DNA of 44,030 bases from DASTDY01 sp035457345 (GTDB taxonomy: Bacteria > Patescibacteriota > Saccharimonadia > Saccharimonadales > EFPC-124). Position numbers and translations under genes: made by a program. The DNA is taken from NCBI GenBank assembly GCA_035457345.1, contig DATIBT010000024.1:1-44030 (forward strand), written 5' to 3'. The notes below the pieces were generated by a model that saw only the letters and a program-made list of their open reading frames with translations, searched no databases and had not been told where the DNA came from. Of the stretch, positions 32,105 to 40,880 are shown in pieces (the stretch's first letter is position 1; each line of letters begins with the position of its first letter).

Positions 32105-33559
32105 CTTGGAGGCCTGGAGGAAGTAGGTGTTTGTAATTGCATTTTTGCCGATACTGAACAGCGTCTTACCGCTTTGGCTTAGATTAACGCCGTACCCCGC
32201 ACCGACGGTGGTTATCTCGCGGTCATTCAGGCCGTCGTACTCAAAAATACGGAGACGTCCGCCGGTGTCTGTCCAGAGCGAATAATCATCGAGCCACTGC
32301 GGCTTGCCCAAGTTTGCACCGCCCATAAAACCGAGTGATGCTTGAAATGTTTTGTCGAGCTCAATGTCGTAGGTGGTCATAGAGGTGTCGGTGCCGCCAA
32401 CAACCATGCGCCCGTTGTTGCTGAACATGAGCCAGCTCAGGGGTTGGCTGACCGTAATAGAGACAAACTGCGATGTGTCTTTAGTGTTAGCACCAGGATC
32501 GCGCAACACTTGTATAGCCCCGTCATTTTTATGAATGGTCAGATAGCCGTGATGGTCGTATTCACTGTAGGCAACTTTGAGTGATGTGCCTGCGGGATAT
32601 GCTTGAATGACGGTTTCTTTATCTTGCCTGAATAGCCCGATAACTTCTTGTTTTTCATTCGGCGCACCTTGGCGATGGGCAACAAACGAGATGGTATCAT
32701 CCCCGTACACGCTAAATGTGACGAGTCCGTTAACAAGCGCGGCTGATGCGCTATTTGCGCCGAGATCAAGCCGCCGTAATACATCGTTCGTCTTGGCATA
32801 TACCAGGTTTGGGTTACTGCCCGCAAAGTGCGCTTCGCCAATATCAAGGCCGAACACTTGCGACAGGTTTATTGCTTCCTGCGGTTTGCTTCGTTCTATC
32901 CGCAGCCATTCGTTCACCGTGCCGTTTTGGTGGTGAATAAGGATGAAGCGCGAGCTCAGGTCCCATTCTACAATGGTGAACTGACCGTATTTGTTATCCG
33001 CTTTGCGAATGGCTGTTTCTGGCAGCGTAAAGTCGGTATAGGCGGGGTTCTTTTCGTCGTTGACGTCTACGAGCGTAAAGGCTGGTACGTCTTGTTTTTG
33101 CTGCACGAGCATCCAGCGGTGGTCTGGCGAGGTCATAACTTTTGCAACACTTGGGAAGGTACGTAGTGGTGTAGTGGTAATAGATTCAGGAATAAGCCGC
33201 GTATAATTGAGCCACAAGAGCTGGCCGGGCGCCAAGCTGACGGTACGTTTCCATTCGCGATAACCGTTAAGTCGCATGGTTACATCGTGGGTGCCGGCTG
33301 CCAGATTGAGACGGTCTGGCGTCTTGATGGTTTGCTGCTTGCCATCTACAAGAACGTTGGCGCCGGGCGGCGTTGATCTAAATTGGATAAGGCCGCCTTG
33401 GTCAAACTGGTTTGTTTCGTTATTAAACCGAAACCCCATGGCGTAAAAAATAGCCAGGGTGGTCAGTACTACGGTTGCCAGTGTCATCACTCCGTAGGTG
33501 AAGAACCGGAGGGCAAGCTGGGCTCGTTTAGATTTTAAGCGCAAAGAGATTGGCGACAT
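32090..33559 (-). CDS. PEGA-domain membrane-anchored protein
   Basis: 489 residues. One N-terminal transmembrane segment (about 18-42), then a PEGA domain (GGLIQFRSTPPGANVLVDGK, LNLAAGTHDVTMRLNGYREW) followed by a long beta-rich region that may be a propeller (repeated strands such as DDYSLWTDTGGRLRIFEYDG). Typical surface protein of Gram-positive-like envelopes. It lies downstream of the sortase gene on the same strand with a 27-base gap, so co-expression is likely, but it has no visible sorting motif. Confidence 0.7.
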   Translation of the reverse strand: MSPISLRLKSKRAQLALRFFTYGVMTLATVVLTTLAIFYAMGFRFNNETNQFDQGGLIQFRSTPPGANVLVDGKQQTIKTPDRLNLAAGTHDVTMRLNGYREWKRTVSLAPGQLLWLNYTRLIPESITTTPLRTFPSVAKVMTSPDHRWMLVQQKQDVPAFTLVDVNDEKNPAYTDFTLPETAIRKADNKYGQFTIVEWDLSSRFILIHHQNGTVNEWLRIERSKPQEAINLSQVFGLDIGEAHFAGSNPNLVYAKTNDVLRRLDLGANSASAALVNGLVTFSVYGDDTISFVAHRQGAPNEKQEVIGLFRQDKETVIQAYPAGTSLKVAYSEYDHHGYLTIHKNDGAIQVLRDPGANTKDTSQFVSITVSQPLSWLMFSNNGRMVVGGTDTSMTTYDIELDKTFQASLGFMGGANLGKPQWLDDYSLWTDTGGRLRIFEYDGLNDREITTVGAGYGVNLSQSGKTLFSIGKNAITNTYFLQASKLVLE

Positions 33560-33586
33560 GGTTGTTGCCTCTATTTTAGCACCAAT

Positions 33587-34741
33587 CTAGAAAATAAAGC
33601 TCCAAAGATTATCTAGCCATGACGGTTCATTGCCCGGGATGGTGGCGTTTGTTGGCTGCGAGGCGGCTGGTTGCTGGGCTGGAGTGGTGCCGCTCGGGTC
33701 GGGGCTAATCTGCTCGCCAAAAATAACCAGGCGGTTGAGGGCTGTACCGGGCGGTGTGCATGTTACGAGCGTTGCCATGGGCTTGCTGTTGCCTATTTGC
33801 AGGGCGCTGACCTCTGTTGGTTTAATCACCTTCGTCTCGGTGACTTTGTAAATGTAGCGCTTGCTCTGGTAGTTAAGGTAAAAGGTGTCGCCGGGCTGCA
33901 GCCGGTCGAGCAGTACGAACACAAATTTATATTTGCCCTGGTTAAAGATGTCATTACTTGAGTGACCCAGAATAACCGTATTACCAAATTGCCCCGGAAG
34001 CGCATTGGCCCCAGGCAATTTGTAGTGCGTGGCGCCATCGCGGAGTGAGTTTTGGATTTGCGATTCGCTCAGATCATTTACCGCGTAGTCAACAGGCACC
34101 TCAACGTTGATTTTGGGGATGATAAGCTTTGGCTCCGGGCCCACGGGCGCGGTGATATTTGGGCCAATAAGCACGGCGTCACCACTGACCGCGCCGGGGC
34201 TAACGTACGCCTGCACGCGGGCGATAAGCACGCTATTAAACTGTAAAAACAGAAAGATAAGTCCCACGGCAAGCGCACTGGCAACAGGTACAAAATGGTG
34301 ACTCTTGCGGGCCTTTTTGGCTTGTTCTTTGACGGTGCGGGTAATATCTTCTTTGAGTTGCTCGACCTTCTTTTTGCGGACATTGGTTTGATCAGTGCCG
34401 GCAACAATGTGGTTTTGCGGCTTTGCCGCTTCCCCTGCCTCAGTAGCCCTTATTTTTTCTTGATTGGCCTGTAGTTGCTGATAGTAGTAGCGCTGATAGT
34501 ATTGCTGATAGTAGTTTTGCCAGGCTGAGTGGTAGTTGCGCCAGTCAAAATTTTCTTGGTGGGTGCGGTTGTAGGGTGCGGGAACAGTTTGCCCGCCTCC
34601 TGCCTGGGCTGCTTGGTCTTGCCGGGTGTAAATATTTCCCACTTCAGCGCGGGCGGCATTTGCCGCATGCTCCTGCGTAGGGCCGGTGGGCGCGGGGGGC
34701 TGGCTGTGCGGTGTTGGCGTGAGATTGTTATTATTGTGCAT
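33587..34741 (-). CDS. Sortase
   Basis: 384 residues. The N-terminal 145 residues are Gln/Tyr/Asn-rich (repeats such as YYQQYYQRYYYQQ, about 77-89) and cytoplasmic; one transmembrane segment at about 150-170; the sortase domain follows, with catalytic H260 (VILGHSS), C328 (LVTCTPPGT) and R337 (NRLVI). Sortases attach or polymerise surface proteins at the cell wall. The low-complexity N-terminal tail is unusual. Substrates are probably encoded elsewhere. Confidence 0.85.
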   Translation of the reverse strand: MHNNNNLTPTPHSQPPAPTGPTQEHAANAARAEVGNIYTRQDQAAQAGGGQTVPAPYNRTHQENFDWRNYHSAWQNYYQQYYQRYYYQQLQANQEKIRATEAGEAAKPQNHIVAGTDQTNVRKKKVEQLKEDITRTVKEQAKKARKSHHFVPVASALAVGLIFLFLQFNSVLIARVQAYVSPGAVSGDAVLIGPNITAPVGPEPKLIIPKINVEVPVDYAVNDLSESQIQNSLRDGATHYKLPGANALPGQFGNTVILGHSSNDIFNQGKYKFVFVLLDRLQPGDTFYLNYQSKRYIYKVTETKVIKPTEVSALQIGNSKPMATLVTCTPPGTALNRLVIFGEQISPDPSGTTPAQQPAASQPTNATIPGNEPSWLDNLWSFIF

Positions 34742-34813
34742 AAAAAGATGATCTGTTCTTATAGATAGTATATAATACTGTGGCAGTTAGTGGCGTTACG
34801 CCACTGCACATTG

Positions 34814-34900
34814 GGGCGAGTGGCGGAATTGGCAGACGCGCTAGACTCAAAATCTTGTGTCCTTCTGGACGTGTGGGTTCAAGTCCCACCTCGCCCACCA
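34814..34900 (+). tRNA. tRNA-Leu (anticodon CAA)
   Basis: 87 bases with long variable arm and encoded CCA. Acceptor GGGCGAG pairs with CTCGCCC; T-arm GTGGGTTCAAGTCCCAC; anticodon loop CTCAAAA gives CAA for UUG. One T-T mismatch is present in the anticodon stem. Confidence 0.92.
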
Positions 34901-34901
34901 A

Positions 34902-34938
34902 ACAAAAACGGCCAGCCTTTCGGTTGGTCGTTTTTGTT
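34902..34938. terminator. Terminator after tRNA-Leu
   Basis: AACAAAAACGGCCAGCC pairs with GGTTGGTCGTTTTTGTT around a TTTC loop, with a T-run on the plus strand and an A-run that works in the opposite direction for the convergent gene at 34940. Confidence 0.8.
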
Positions 34939-34939
34939 T

Positions 34940-37024
34940 TTACCTTCCCCGTTCGCGCAAATAGCGCTTGCGCGCGTTGGCGCCCAGTGTAGCTATATAG
35001 CGTGCTTCTTCGCCTGCATCGGCAGCGTCTGCGATGCCGTTGGCGATGGCGCCGCTTAGCTCGTCGGCAGCTTCGGTGCGTGTATGGATGACGGGGGCGG
35101 CTATTTGTTCGGCGGGCATGGGCGCCGGCTTGGCTTTCCTTGCAGCTCCGCGTGGTTTCTTTTTGGGCTTTCTGATTGGCGGGGCACTTGGCTTTTCTGG
35201 TGGGGGCACGACCGCGTTCGCCAGCTCTTCCAAGAAGCTAAGTCTATCGTCTGGCGATGCCAGCAGTGCCCTGCCAACAGTCAGGTGGTCGGGGCCAGGG
35301 TGTATATTCTGTCCCTCTGTAATGCTGATGGCGATCGGTTGGTTAGTTGCATAATTGCCGTCCATGTCTAATAGGTACGCGGTGAGTTGCTCACGATAAC
35401 CCACTCCACGCGGATTTACGGGCAGTACAAGGTGGCGTAGGGTGGCGTCCGTGGCGCCAAGCAATAATAGCGCCAAGGTAGTGCGTTCGGCGCAGGCGTG
35501 CAAAATGGCCGCTTCTTCTTCGTTGGTGGCAATACTAGCCTCGTGCTCGCGAATTTTTTGGGAGAGCATGGCAAGCCGTTTGGTGTAATTGACTACCTCT
35601 TCCTGGATAGCTTCGGGGTCACTATTAGTCATGGCTTCAGCCTGGACAAGCGCGCCTTCATACGCAAGCAATGACTCGCACGCCATGCCTGGGCGTTGGG
35701 GCAGCAGCATAAATGCTTCAGCGGCTTTGGCAAATGCTTGGGCTGCCAGATTAAAGTAAGGGACTGCCTGTTCGTAGTCGCCAGCAGCGGCTGCGCGCTG
35801 TGCGTGTTCCAGGCGCATTCCGCCGAGCGCGTAATGCTCAAGCGGTAGCAAACCCTGCTCTTGGCTCTCCTGCTCTGTAAGATTTTGAAGGTTGATAAGC
35901 ATGAGGCGGTAGGTGGTGTCGTCCATGTCGCCCCTGGACTGCCTAAGGTACCACAGGGCCTCTGGCCGGGTGGGGCGCAGTTCTGGAGTGGGCGCGTCTT
36001 CCTGCGGTTCGGTAACCCGCCGTTCGGGGTGTTTGGCATGACGCACTTGCTCTGCTCGATTCCTTGGGAAATGCGCATACCACCTTCCTTGGTTGAGGTC
36101 GTCCAGGACGCCGTGTGCTAGCGGTACAAGTAATTGCTTTATTGGTACCTGGAGCTGCAAGTCGTGGACCGTGAGGTCGGATTTAGGGTGAAGATCGTAC
36201 ACCGTACCCGGTGTCGTAAGGGCAAGAGCCTGTAGAGTCGCGTTCCGGCCGGCGGGCAGTTCTTCGTATCTGCCGCTAAGATCGTCTGCCTTTGCGCCAA
36301 CCAACTGTTTAATGTCTGCCCACAGGCCATTGCCAATGTCTTTAGGCCGAATGGTAATAACACCGTCGCGCGGCTCGTCGGCAATATCAATGGGCGTCCA
36401 TGCAATACCGTCTGGGGTGTCATGAAATCCATTTATGGCCCCTGCCTGTCTGGGCGGCGCAGGGAGGGCAATGATGCCATAGTTTATCCCTACTTCATTA
36501 ATAAGGGCCAATAAAGCAAGTTCATCCCCAAGTTCCGGCGTAATATCGTCCAGATTTTCTGCCGCCATTTTCGCAATGTCATTGCTGTGCTGTAGTAGTA
36601 CGTCCCACAGCTCCATTGTCTCTGGCCAGGGTTGAAATGGTGACATGAGTTTGCTGTAATATGGCATGCTTTTTGCGGCAAGGGTGGCCTCAATACGAAC
36701 GTGCGTTGGCATTTCTGGCGACGACAGCGCTGTCAGGCGTTTTATTGCATCGGCCTTTGCCGCATTTATTTCGTGTGGCCGAAACCGTTTTTGTGTCCGG
36801 GGGTTTACTGAGCCCGGCATAGCAAGATACCGTTCTACTTCGAGCCAGGCGGCGGTTAGATCCATCTCAGGTGTAAGCTGTGCGCCTTCGCAGTCTCGAT
36901 GCAGCTTGTTATATGTTTCAAACGGTTGGCTCCCCGGTGCCTTGTTTTGCGGAAGCTGGTGATAAGCAAAAATCGCGGCTCTCGCCCGTTCTTGGGGATC
37001 AAAAATTTCACCATGGTCAGTCAT
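34940..37024 (-). CDS. Large soluble protein of unknown function
   Basis: 694 residues, no transmembrane segment. Mostly helical, acidic, with several Ala-rich helices that look TPR-like (HAQRAAAAGDYEQAVPYFNL, QAFAKAAEAFMLL at about 425-460), and a Lys/Pro/Ala-rich linker (PPPEKPSAPPIRKPKKKPR) before a short helical tail. Helical repeats with a basic linker may bind a partner or nucleic acid. No enzyme motif recognised. Confidence 0.6.
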   Translation of the reverse strand: MTDHGEIFDPQERARAAIFAYHQLPQNKAPGSQPFETYNKLHRDCEGAQLTPEMDLTAAWLEVERYLAMPGSVNPRTQKRFRPHEINAAKADAIKRLTALSSPEMPTHVRIEATLAAKSMPYYSKLMSPFQPWPETMELWDVLLQHSNDIAKMAAENLDDITPELGDELALLALINEVGINYGIIALPAPPRQAGAINGFHDTPDGIAWTPIDIADEPRDGVITIRPKDIGNGLWADIKQLVGAKADDLSGRYEELPAGRNATLQALALTTPGTVYDLHPKSDLTVHDLQLQVPIKQLLVPLAHGVLDDLNQGRWYAHFPRNRAEQVRHAKHPERRVTEPQEDAPTPELRPTRPEALWYLRQSRGDMDDTTYRLMLINLQNLTEQESQEQGLLPLEHYALGGMRLEHAQRAAAAGDYEQAVPYFNLAAQAFAKAAEAFMLLPQRPGMACESLLAYEGALVQAEAMTNSDPEAIQEEVVNYTKRLAMLSQKIREHEASIATNEEEAAILHACAERTTLALLLLGATDATLRHLVLPVNPRGVGYREQLTAYLLDMDGNYATNQPIAISITEGQNIHPGPDHLTVGRALLASPDDRLSFLEELANAVVPPPEKPSAPPIRKPKKKPRGAARKAKPAPMPAEQIAAPVIHTRTEAADELSGAIANGIADAADAGEEARYIATLGANARKRYLRERGR

Positions 37025-37095
37025 TTACGGCCATTCCTCTGTTTTTTATTGCTATCCTATACCATCACATGAGAGGCAGACTTACAAGTATACTA

Positions 37096-37124
37096 TTGAC
37101 AAATCTTAATAAATATATTATTAT
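37096..37124 (+). promoter_or_regulatory. Promoter of the hammerhead-ended RNA
   Basis: TTGACA at 37096-37101, 17-base spacer, TATTAT at 37119-37124; start near 37131. Identical in design to the promoters at 343 and 25131. Confidence 0.75.
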
Positions 37125-37130
37125 GTTAAC

Positions 37131-37402
37131 ATCATCATACATAAGCGATGGTGGTCGGCGTATCGGACGGTCCCGATACAGGCAGAACTCTGCAAGAGTT
37201 CTGTAACAGGGCCAAGCCCTTTTGTAGATGCTGCGCTCCGGCGCTTTGGTGACGACCCCTCGGGGTCGTCCATGGCTAGCAGTTGAGCACCATGACATCT
37301 TGCAGGCGACGTGCACTAGTAACAGAAGGCACACCCGCACGAACGGCCCGTGCAGCGGGGAGGGATTGGCAGCGCTGAAGCTGCCGCCCTCCCCCATCTA
37401 TC
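37131..37402 (+). ncRNA. Structured non-coding RNA with ribozyme-defined 3' end
   Basis: No convincing coding frame. At least four hairpins follow the promoter: TATCGG / CCGATA (37161-37178), CAGAACTC / GAGTTCTG (37183-37203), GACGACCC-ctcg-GGGTCGTC (37251-37270) and GGGGAGGG ... CCCTCCCC with GGCAGC / GCTGCC inside (37357-37394). No U-run follows the last stem, so it is not a terminator. A hammerhead immediately downstream would cut after 37402 and leave a defined end of about 272 bases. I do not recognise the RNA family; RNase P, tmRNA, SRP and 6S signatures are absent. Confidence 0.6.
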
Positions 37403-37446
37403 CATAGATGTGTATCTATGCTGATGAGTCCAAAAGGACGAAATAG
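37398..37446 (+). ncRNA. Type III hammerhead ribozyme
   Basis: All core nucleotides are present. Stem III CTA (37398-37400) pairs with TAG (37444-37446); U16.1 is 37401 and the cleavage-site C17 is 37402. Stem I CATAGAT (37403-37409) pairs with ATCTATG (37414-37420) around GTGT. The core CTGATGA is 37421-37427. Stem II GTCC (37428-37431) pairs with GGAC (37436-37439) around AAAA, and GAAA is 37440-37443. Stem III is short (3 bp plus one G-T). It overlaps no gene and ends two bases before the convergent stop at 37448. Confidence 0.85.
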
Positions 37447-37447
37447 G

Positions 37448-38239
37448 CTACTCACCCACTAAACTTGCAGTCAGCGCTTCGAACCGCTGTGTTTGCTGTA
37501 CGGTATAGACTGCTGCCTTGGCCGCAACACTCCCCCGCCAAATAAGCATGGGCTCCTCCCACGGAGTTGTGCTGACCTGCCCCGACTGGGCAATGACAAT
37601 CTGGTTTTGGTGAAAGGTAACAAGCGTAGCCGGATACGTAATAGTGAACTTATGCAGTGCCTCTACTAAGTTGCTCAGTTGCATGCTAAATAGCATAGTT
37701 CTGGGGTAGTAGACGGCTTGAAAGATTTTTTGTAGTTGGGCAAAGGTGGCAATAAAAATGGTTTGCGGGCGCTGGAGCAGCTGCGGCCATGCGCCCTTAA
37801 GCAGGTCAACTGCGTCGCGGGTAATAAGGGTAGGCTTGTCGGGGAAGGTGGCGAGTAGCTCTTCGTATACAATTGCCGTTTCGGAGTTGCGTCCGGCGTC
37901 ACCAATAAGTAAGAGGCCATCTGCCCACGCAGTAGCGGCCTTTAATTGTGGCAGGCCATCTTTGGTTACGCCGCCACTGGCGTTGGTTGGCACGAATACA
38001 CAGTCATAGGCGGTGGCGTCGATAGTTCTTTTGAGAGCATCCGGCAAGACTACCCGGCATTCCCCTATGCCTGCTTTTTGAGCATCTGCATACGCCTGGG
38101 CAACGGCCGCAAAACCATGAGCGCTGCCACCCAAAATAAGCAGCTTGCCGGCGAGAGCTTTTTGCTCCGGCTTCTGCCATGCAATGTCTGGATATAGTGG
38201 TTTGTCCGGTTGTTGTTTGTGCCAGTAATCCATGTTCAT
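37448..38239 (-). CDS. Ribokinase-like / NAD(P)H-hydrate dehydratase-like protein
   Basis: 263 residues. KLLILGGSAHGFAAVAQAYADAQKAGIGECRVVLPD is the start of a ribokinase-like fold as in the C-terminal domain of YjeF (ADP-dependent NAD(P)H-hydrate dehydratase), and GLLLIGDAGRNSETAIVYEEL follows its GPG(L/G)xxx region. The typical catalytic NAGDVLAGxIxG near the end is not visible, so activity or specificity may have changed. Repair of hydrated NAD(P)H is the family role. Its downstream neighbour on the other strand is the hammerhead RNA, which would be antisense if read through. Confidence 0.55.
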   Translation of the reverse strand: MNMDYWHKQQPDKPLYPDIAWQKPEQKALAGKLLILGGSAHGFAAVAQAYADAQKAGIGECRVVLPDALKRTIDATAYDCVFVPTNASGGVTKDGLPQLKAATAWADGLLLIGDAGRNSETAIVYEELLATFPDKPTLITRDAVDLLKGAWPQLLQRPQTIFIATFAQLQKIFQAVYYPRTMLFSMQLSNLVEALHKFTITYPATLVTFHQNQIVIAQSGQVSTTPWEEPMLIWRGSVAAKAAVYTVQQTQRFEALTASLVGE

Positions 38240-38292
38240 TATTAATATTATTGTATAATATTGTTAAGTCCGCAAGATCTGAGAGGTGTTTC

Positions 38293-38691
38293 GTGGGATA
38301 TTGGCGTGACATGATTATGCTGTGCGTGGGCGCACTTGTTTGTGTTTTGCTCGCAGGCATGTTTGGCCGCATGTACCGGTCGGATGAATCGAAGTCGCAA
38401 ACAGGCACGGCTGCCATGGATTACATCCTGGCGGTACTGCTGCTCGTCGGCAGTGTCTGGGCTACATTCGACGCCGGCATTGATGCGTTGCAGCAGGATT
38501 GGGTGGCGATGCTGCTGTTCGTCCTGCTGACGACCAGCAGCATTGTGGTTGGGTATTGCCTTAATCTCAAGGCCAAGCTTCGAATTATCAGTTTGGGGCT
38601 GGTTATGCTGGGCGCGCTTGCGCTGCTCATGGGTCTGATCCCACTGCTGGTCCAGCTGGCGGGTTTCCAACTTCCGCTGATTCACATTTGA
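38293..38691 (+). CDS. Four-helix membrane protein (unit F)
   Basis: 132 residues from a GTG at 38293, four bases after GAGAGGTG; the first ATG six codons in is an alternative. Four hydrophobic segments at about 7-23, 43-60, 68-85 and 93-120. The end reads PLIHI, like the end of the protein at 43348 (LRLIHI). TATAAT at 38254-38259 lies upstream, and a perfect 11-bp terminator hairpin follows at 38697-38731. No family recognised. Confidence 0.68.
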   Translation: MGYWRDMIMLCVGALVCVLLAGMFGRMYRSDESKSQTGTAAMDYILAVLLLVGSVWATFDAGIDALQQDWVAMLLFVLLTTSSIVVGYCLNLKAKLRIISLGLVMLGALALLMGLIPLLVQLAGFQLPLIHI

Positions 38692-38696
38692 GGGCT

Positions 38697-38731
38697 GCCT
38701 GACGGCGCGGGTCACACCGCCGCCGTCAGGC
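38697..38731 (+). terminator. Terminator hairpin of unit F
   Basis: GCCTGACGGCG (38697-38707) pairs with CGCCGTCAGGC (38721-38731) over 11 bp around a 13-base loop. No U-run follows, but the position directly after the stop codon supports a 3' end role. Confidence 0.6.
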
Positions 38732-38740
38732 CCGAAACGA

Positions 38741-39316
38741 TTATTGCTGCTCGCCTATTTTGGTGAGCAGTTTTATATAGGCGTCTGGATATTGCCAGAT
38801 GTCATCGTGGTGGCCGGGTATGGTTATGTAGGTATAGTCTGCGTGTGCGGTGATGGTTTTTTCTGGCAAGTCGCGCGACCATGGGTCGCGGGGCTGCACA
38901 ATGATGGCAACTTTTGCCGCCTGGCATGCGGGCAATCCCCTGCCCAACCTACGGTTTGCGATAAATAGTTTGGCTGTGCGTGGCAGGTTAAGCGCGTAAA
39001 AAAGATTAATTGCGGTTTTGCGGAACCAGAATGCCATTTGTTTTTGCCGCCACGCGTGGGAAATATCCAGGATTACCTTGCGGAGCATAGTGTCAGCAAG
39101 CGTACCGTTGTAGCCGGTGCTCGGCACAACAACTAGCACAAGCTTGTCGGGCAGACGAGCAGGCAGCTCCAGGACGCCGCCTGAATGGGTAATAACGCAA
39201 TCTGCGGCTTCTAGCGATGACGTCATCTCATAGCCCTGCTCCCTTAGTGCGGGCGTGAGTCGCCAGGCCAGTGCTGGGCCTTCGTTCGCACCATATAGTA
39301 AGGCAATACGTTTCAC
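38741..39316 (-). CDS. Alpha/beta-hydrolase-fold protein
   Basis: 191 residues. RIALLYGANEGPALAW ... AADCVITHSGGVLELP has the nucleophile elbow HSGG in place of GxSxG, and PGHHDDIW supplies the C-terminal His expected in a catalytic triad. A small variant of the fold, similar to RBBP9/YdeN-like hydrolases. Substrate unknown. It is adjacent to the exonuclease gene (one base gap), so probably cotranscribed. Confidence 0.6.
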   Translation of the reverse strand: MKRIALLYGANEGPALAWRLTPALREQGYEMTSSLEAADCVITHSGGVLELPARLPDKLVLVVVPSTGYNGTLADTMLRKVILDISHAWRQKQMAFWFRKTAINLFYALNLPRTAKLFIANRRLGRGLPACQAAKVAIIVQPRDPWSRDLPEKTITAHADYTYITIPGHHDDIWQYPDAYIKLLTKIGEQQ

Positions 39317-39317
39317 A

Positions 39318-40115
39318 TTAGATATCGAGCGTAATGCTCACTGGGCAGTGGTCGGAGCCCATGATGTCAGTGTGGATTTTGGCTTCTTTGACTTTGTCTT
39401 TGAGCGCGCTGCTGACTAAGAAGTAGTCAATCCGCCAGCCAACGTTCCGGGCGCGTGAATTAGCAAAGTGGCTCCACCAACTGTAGTGCCCATTACCTTT
39501 GGTGAACATGCGGAAGGTGTCGACAAAGCCGGCGTCCAGGAAGTTTTGGAAGCCTTCGCGCTCTTCGTCGGTAAACCCTTTTTTGCCGCGGTTGGGCTTG
39601 GGGTTGGCCAGGTCGTCCTCAGTGTGGGCAACGTTCAGGTCGCCACAGAAGATGACCGGCTTGGTTTTTTCAAGTTCTTTGCAGTAGGCCAAAAATGCTG
39701 GGTCCCATTGTTTGTGGCGGAGGGGGATGCGGCTGAGGTCGTCCTTGGCGTTCGGCGTGTAGACAGTGACAACGTAGAATTTGTCGAACTCGGCGGTCAG
39801 GACGCGGCCTTCGCTGCTGGAATCACGCTCCAGTTCGTCAATCAGGTTATATTTTTTGGCGAGGTCATCCGGGAATCCATTCGTTACGCTCTTTGGCTTT
39901 ATCTTGGTAAAGATGGCCGTGCCAGAGTAGCCGGCTTTTTGGGCGGAGTTCCAGTACTCTTCGTACCCTGGCAGATCAATCACCGCCTGGCCTTGCTGCG
40001 CTTTTGTTTCTTGCAGGCACACAATATCTGGGTTCTCTTTTTCGAAAAATGGCTTGAACTGTTCTTTGCGAATCACGGCGCGGATGCCGTTCACGTTCCA
40101 GGAATAAATCTTCAT
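39318..40115 (-). CDS. xth: Exodeoxyribonuclease III (AP endonuclease)
   Basis: 265 residues, full length. MKIYSWNVNGIRAV, IVCLQETKAQ (metal-binding Glu), FCGDLNVAHTEDDL, GWRIDYFLVSS and the final GSDHCPVSI are the ExoIII/APE signatures, all with catalytic residues. It acts in base excision repair at abasic sites. Confidence 0.95.
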   Translation of the reverse strand: MKIYSWNVNGIRAVIRKEQFKPFFEKENPDIVCLQETKAQQGQAVIDLPGYEEYWNSAQKAGYSGTAIFTKIKPKSVTNGFPDDLAKKYNLIDELERDSSSEGRVLTAEFDKFYVVTVYTPNAKDDLSRIPLRHKQWDPAFLAYCKELEKTKPVIFCGDLNVAHTEDDLANPKPNRGKKGFTDEEREGFQNFLDAGFVDTFRMFTKGNGHYSWWSHFANSRARNVGWRIDYFLVSSALKDKVKEAKIHTDIMGSDHCPVSITLDI

Positions 40116-40163
40116 ACACTTTAGTATACAAAAGATCGCGCTCTCTGTGGTACGCTGGGAGTG

Positions 40164-40874
40164 ATGAAACTAGAATATACACGTGTGCTGTTGAAGATAT
40201 CCGGTGAGCAGCTAGCCGGTGAATCGGGGCGAGGTTTCGACGCCAGCGTGGCAGCCTTTATCGCAAAAGAAGTAGCTGAAGTAGTCAACCTCGGTGTCGA
40301 GGTTGTTTTAATTGTAGGGGGTGGCAACTATGTCCGCGGCGCCGAGCTCACTGGCGGCGGCGTAGGCCGCGTGACGGCCGATTACATGGGCATGCTTTCG
40401 GGAGTTATGAACGCCACGGCGGTCGCCGATGTACTCAACACAAACAGTGTGCCCGCTAATGCGCTCGCAACCATAAAAGTTGACCAAGTCGCCGACTATT
40501 ACACGCAGCGCCGCGCCCTGCACCATCTGCGCAAAGGCCGCGTAGTGGTGGTTGGTGGTGGTATTGCGCGGCCGTTCGTTACGCATGACACGGTTGCCAT
40601 TAGTCTGGCGCTGGAACTTGACTGTGATGTGGTTTGCAAAATTACTAAAGTCGACGGCGTATACAGCAAAGACCCAAACAAGCACGATGATGCCGAAAAA
40701 CTCCACCGCATGACCCTGCAAGAAGCACTCGAGAACCCTCACGTAAAAGTTATGGATAAAGCTGCGCTTGGTCTGGCGGTTGATAACCACAAATCGATTG
40801 TGGTGTGTGAGCTAGCCGAAGGGAATATTAGGCGGTTGGTTGCGGGGGAAAAGGTCGGGACGCTGATTTCGTAG
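40164..40874 (+). CDS. pyrH: Uridylate kinase (UMP kinase)
   Basis: 236 residues from the ATG at 40164; a GTG immediately before is less likely. LLKISGEQLAGESGRGFD, EVVLIVGGGNYVRGA, ADYMGMLSGVMNA, VVVVGGGIARPFVTHDTVA and KITKVDGVYSKDP are the conserved PyrH blocks. It makes UDP from UMP. Followed by a structured RNA-like region and smpB on the other strand. Confidence 0.95.
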   Translation: MKLEYTRVLLKISGEQLAGESGRGFDASVAAFIAKEVAEVVNLGVEVVLIVGGGNYVRGAELTGGGVGRVTADYMGMLSGVMNATAVADVLNTNSVPANALATIKVDQVADYYTQRRALHHLRKGRVVVVGGGIARPFVTHDTVAISLALELDCDVVCKITKVDGVYSKDPNKHDDAEKLHRMTLQEALENPHVKVMDKAALGLAVDNHKSIVVCELAEGNIRRLVAGEKVGTLIS

Positions 40875-40880
40875 GCGTGC

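Noticed and set aside
37227..37406. Open frame of 59 codons inside the hammerhead RNA
   Set aside because: No SD, its stop lies inside the ribozyme, and the composition follows the hairpins rather than a protein.
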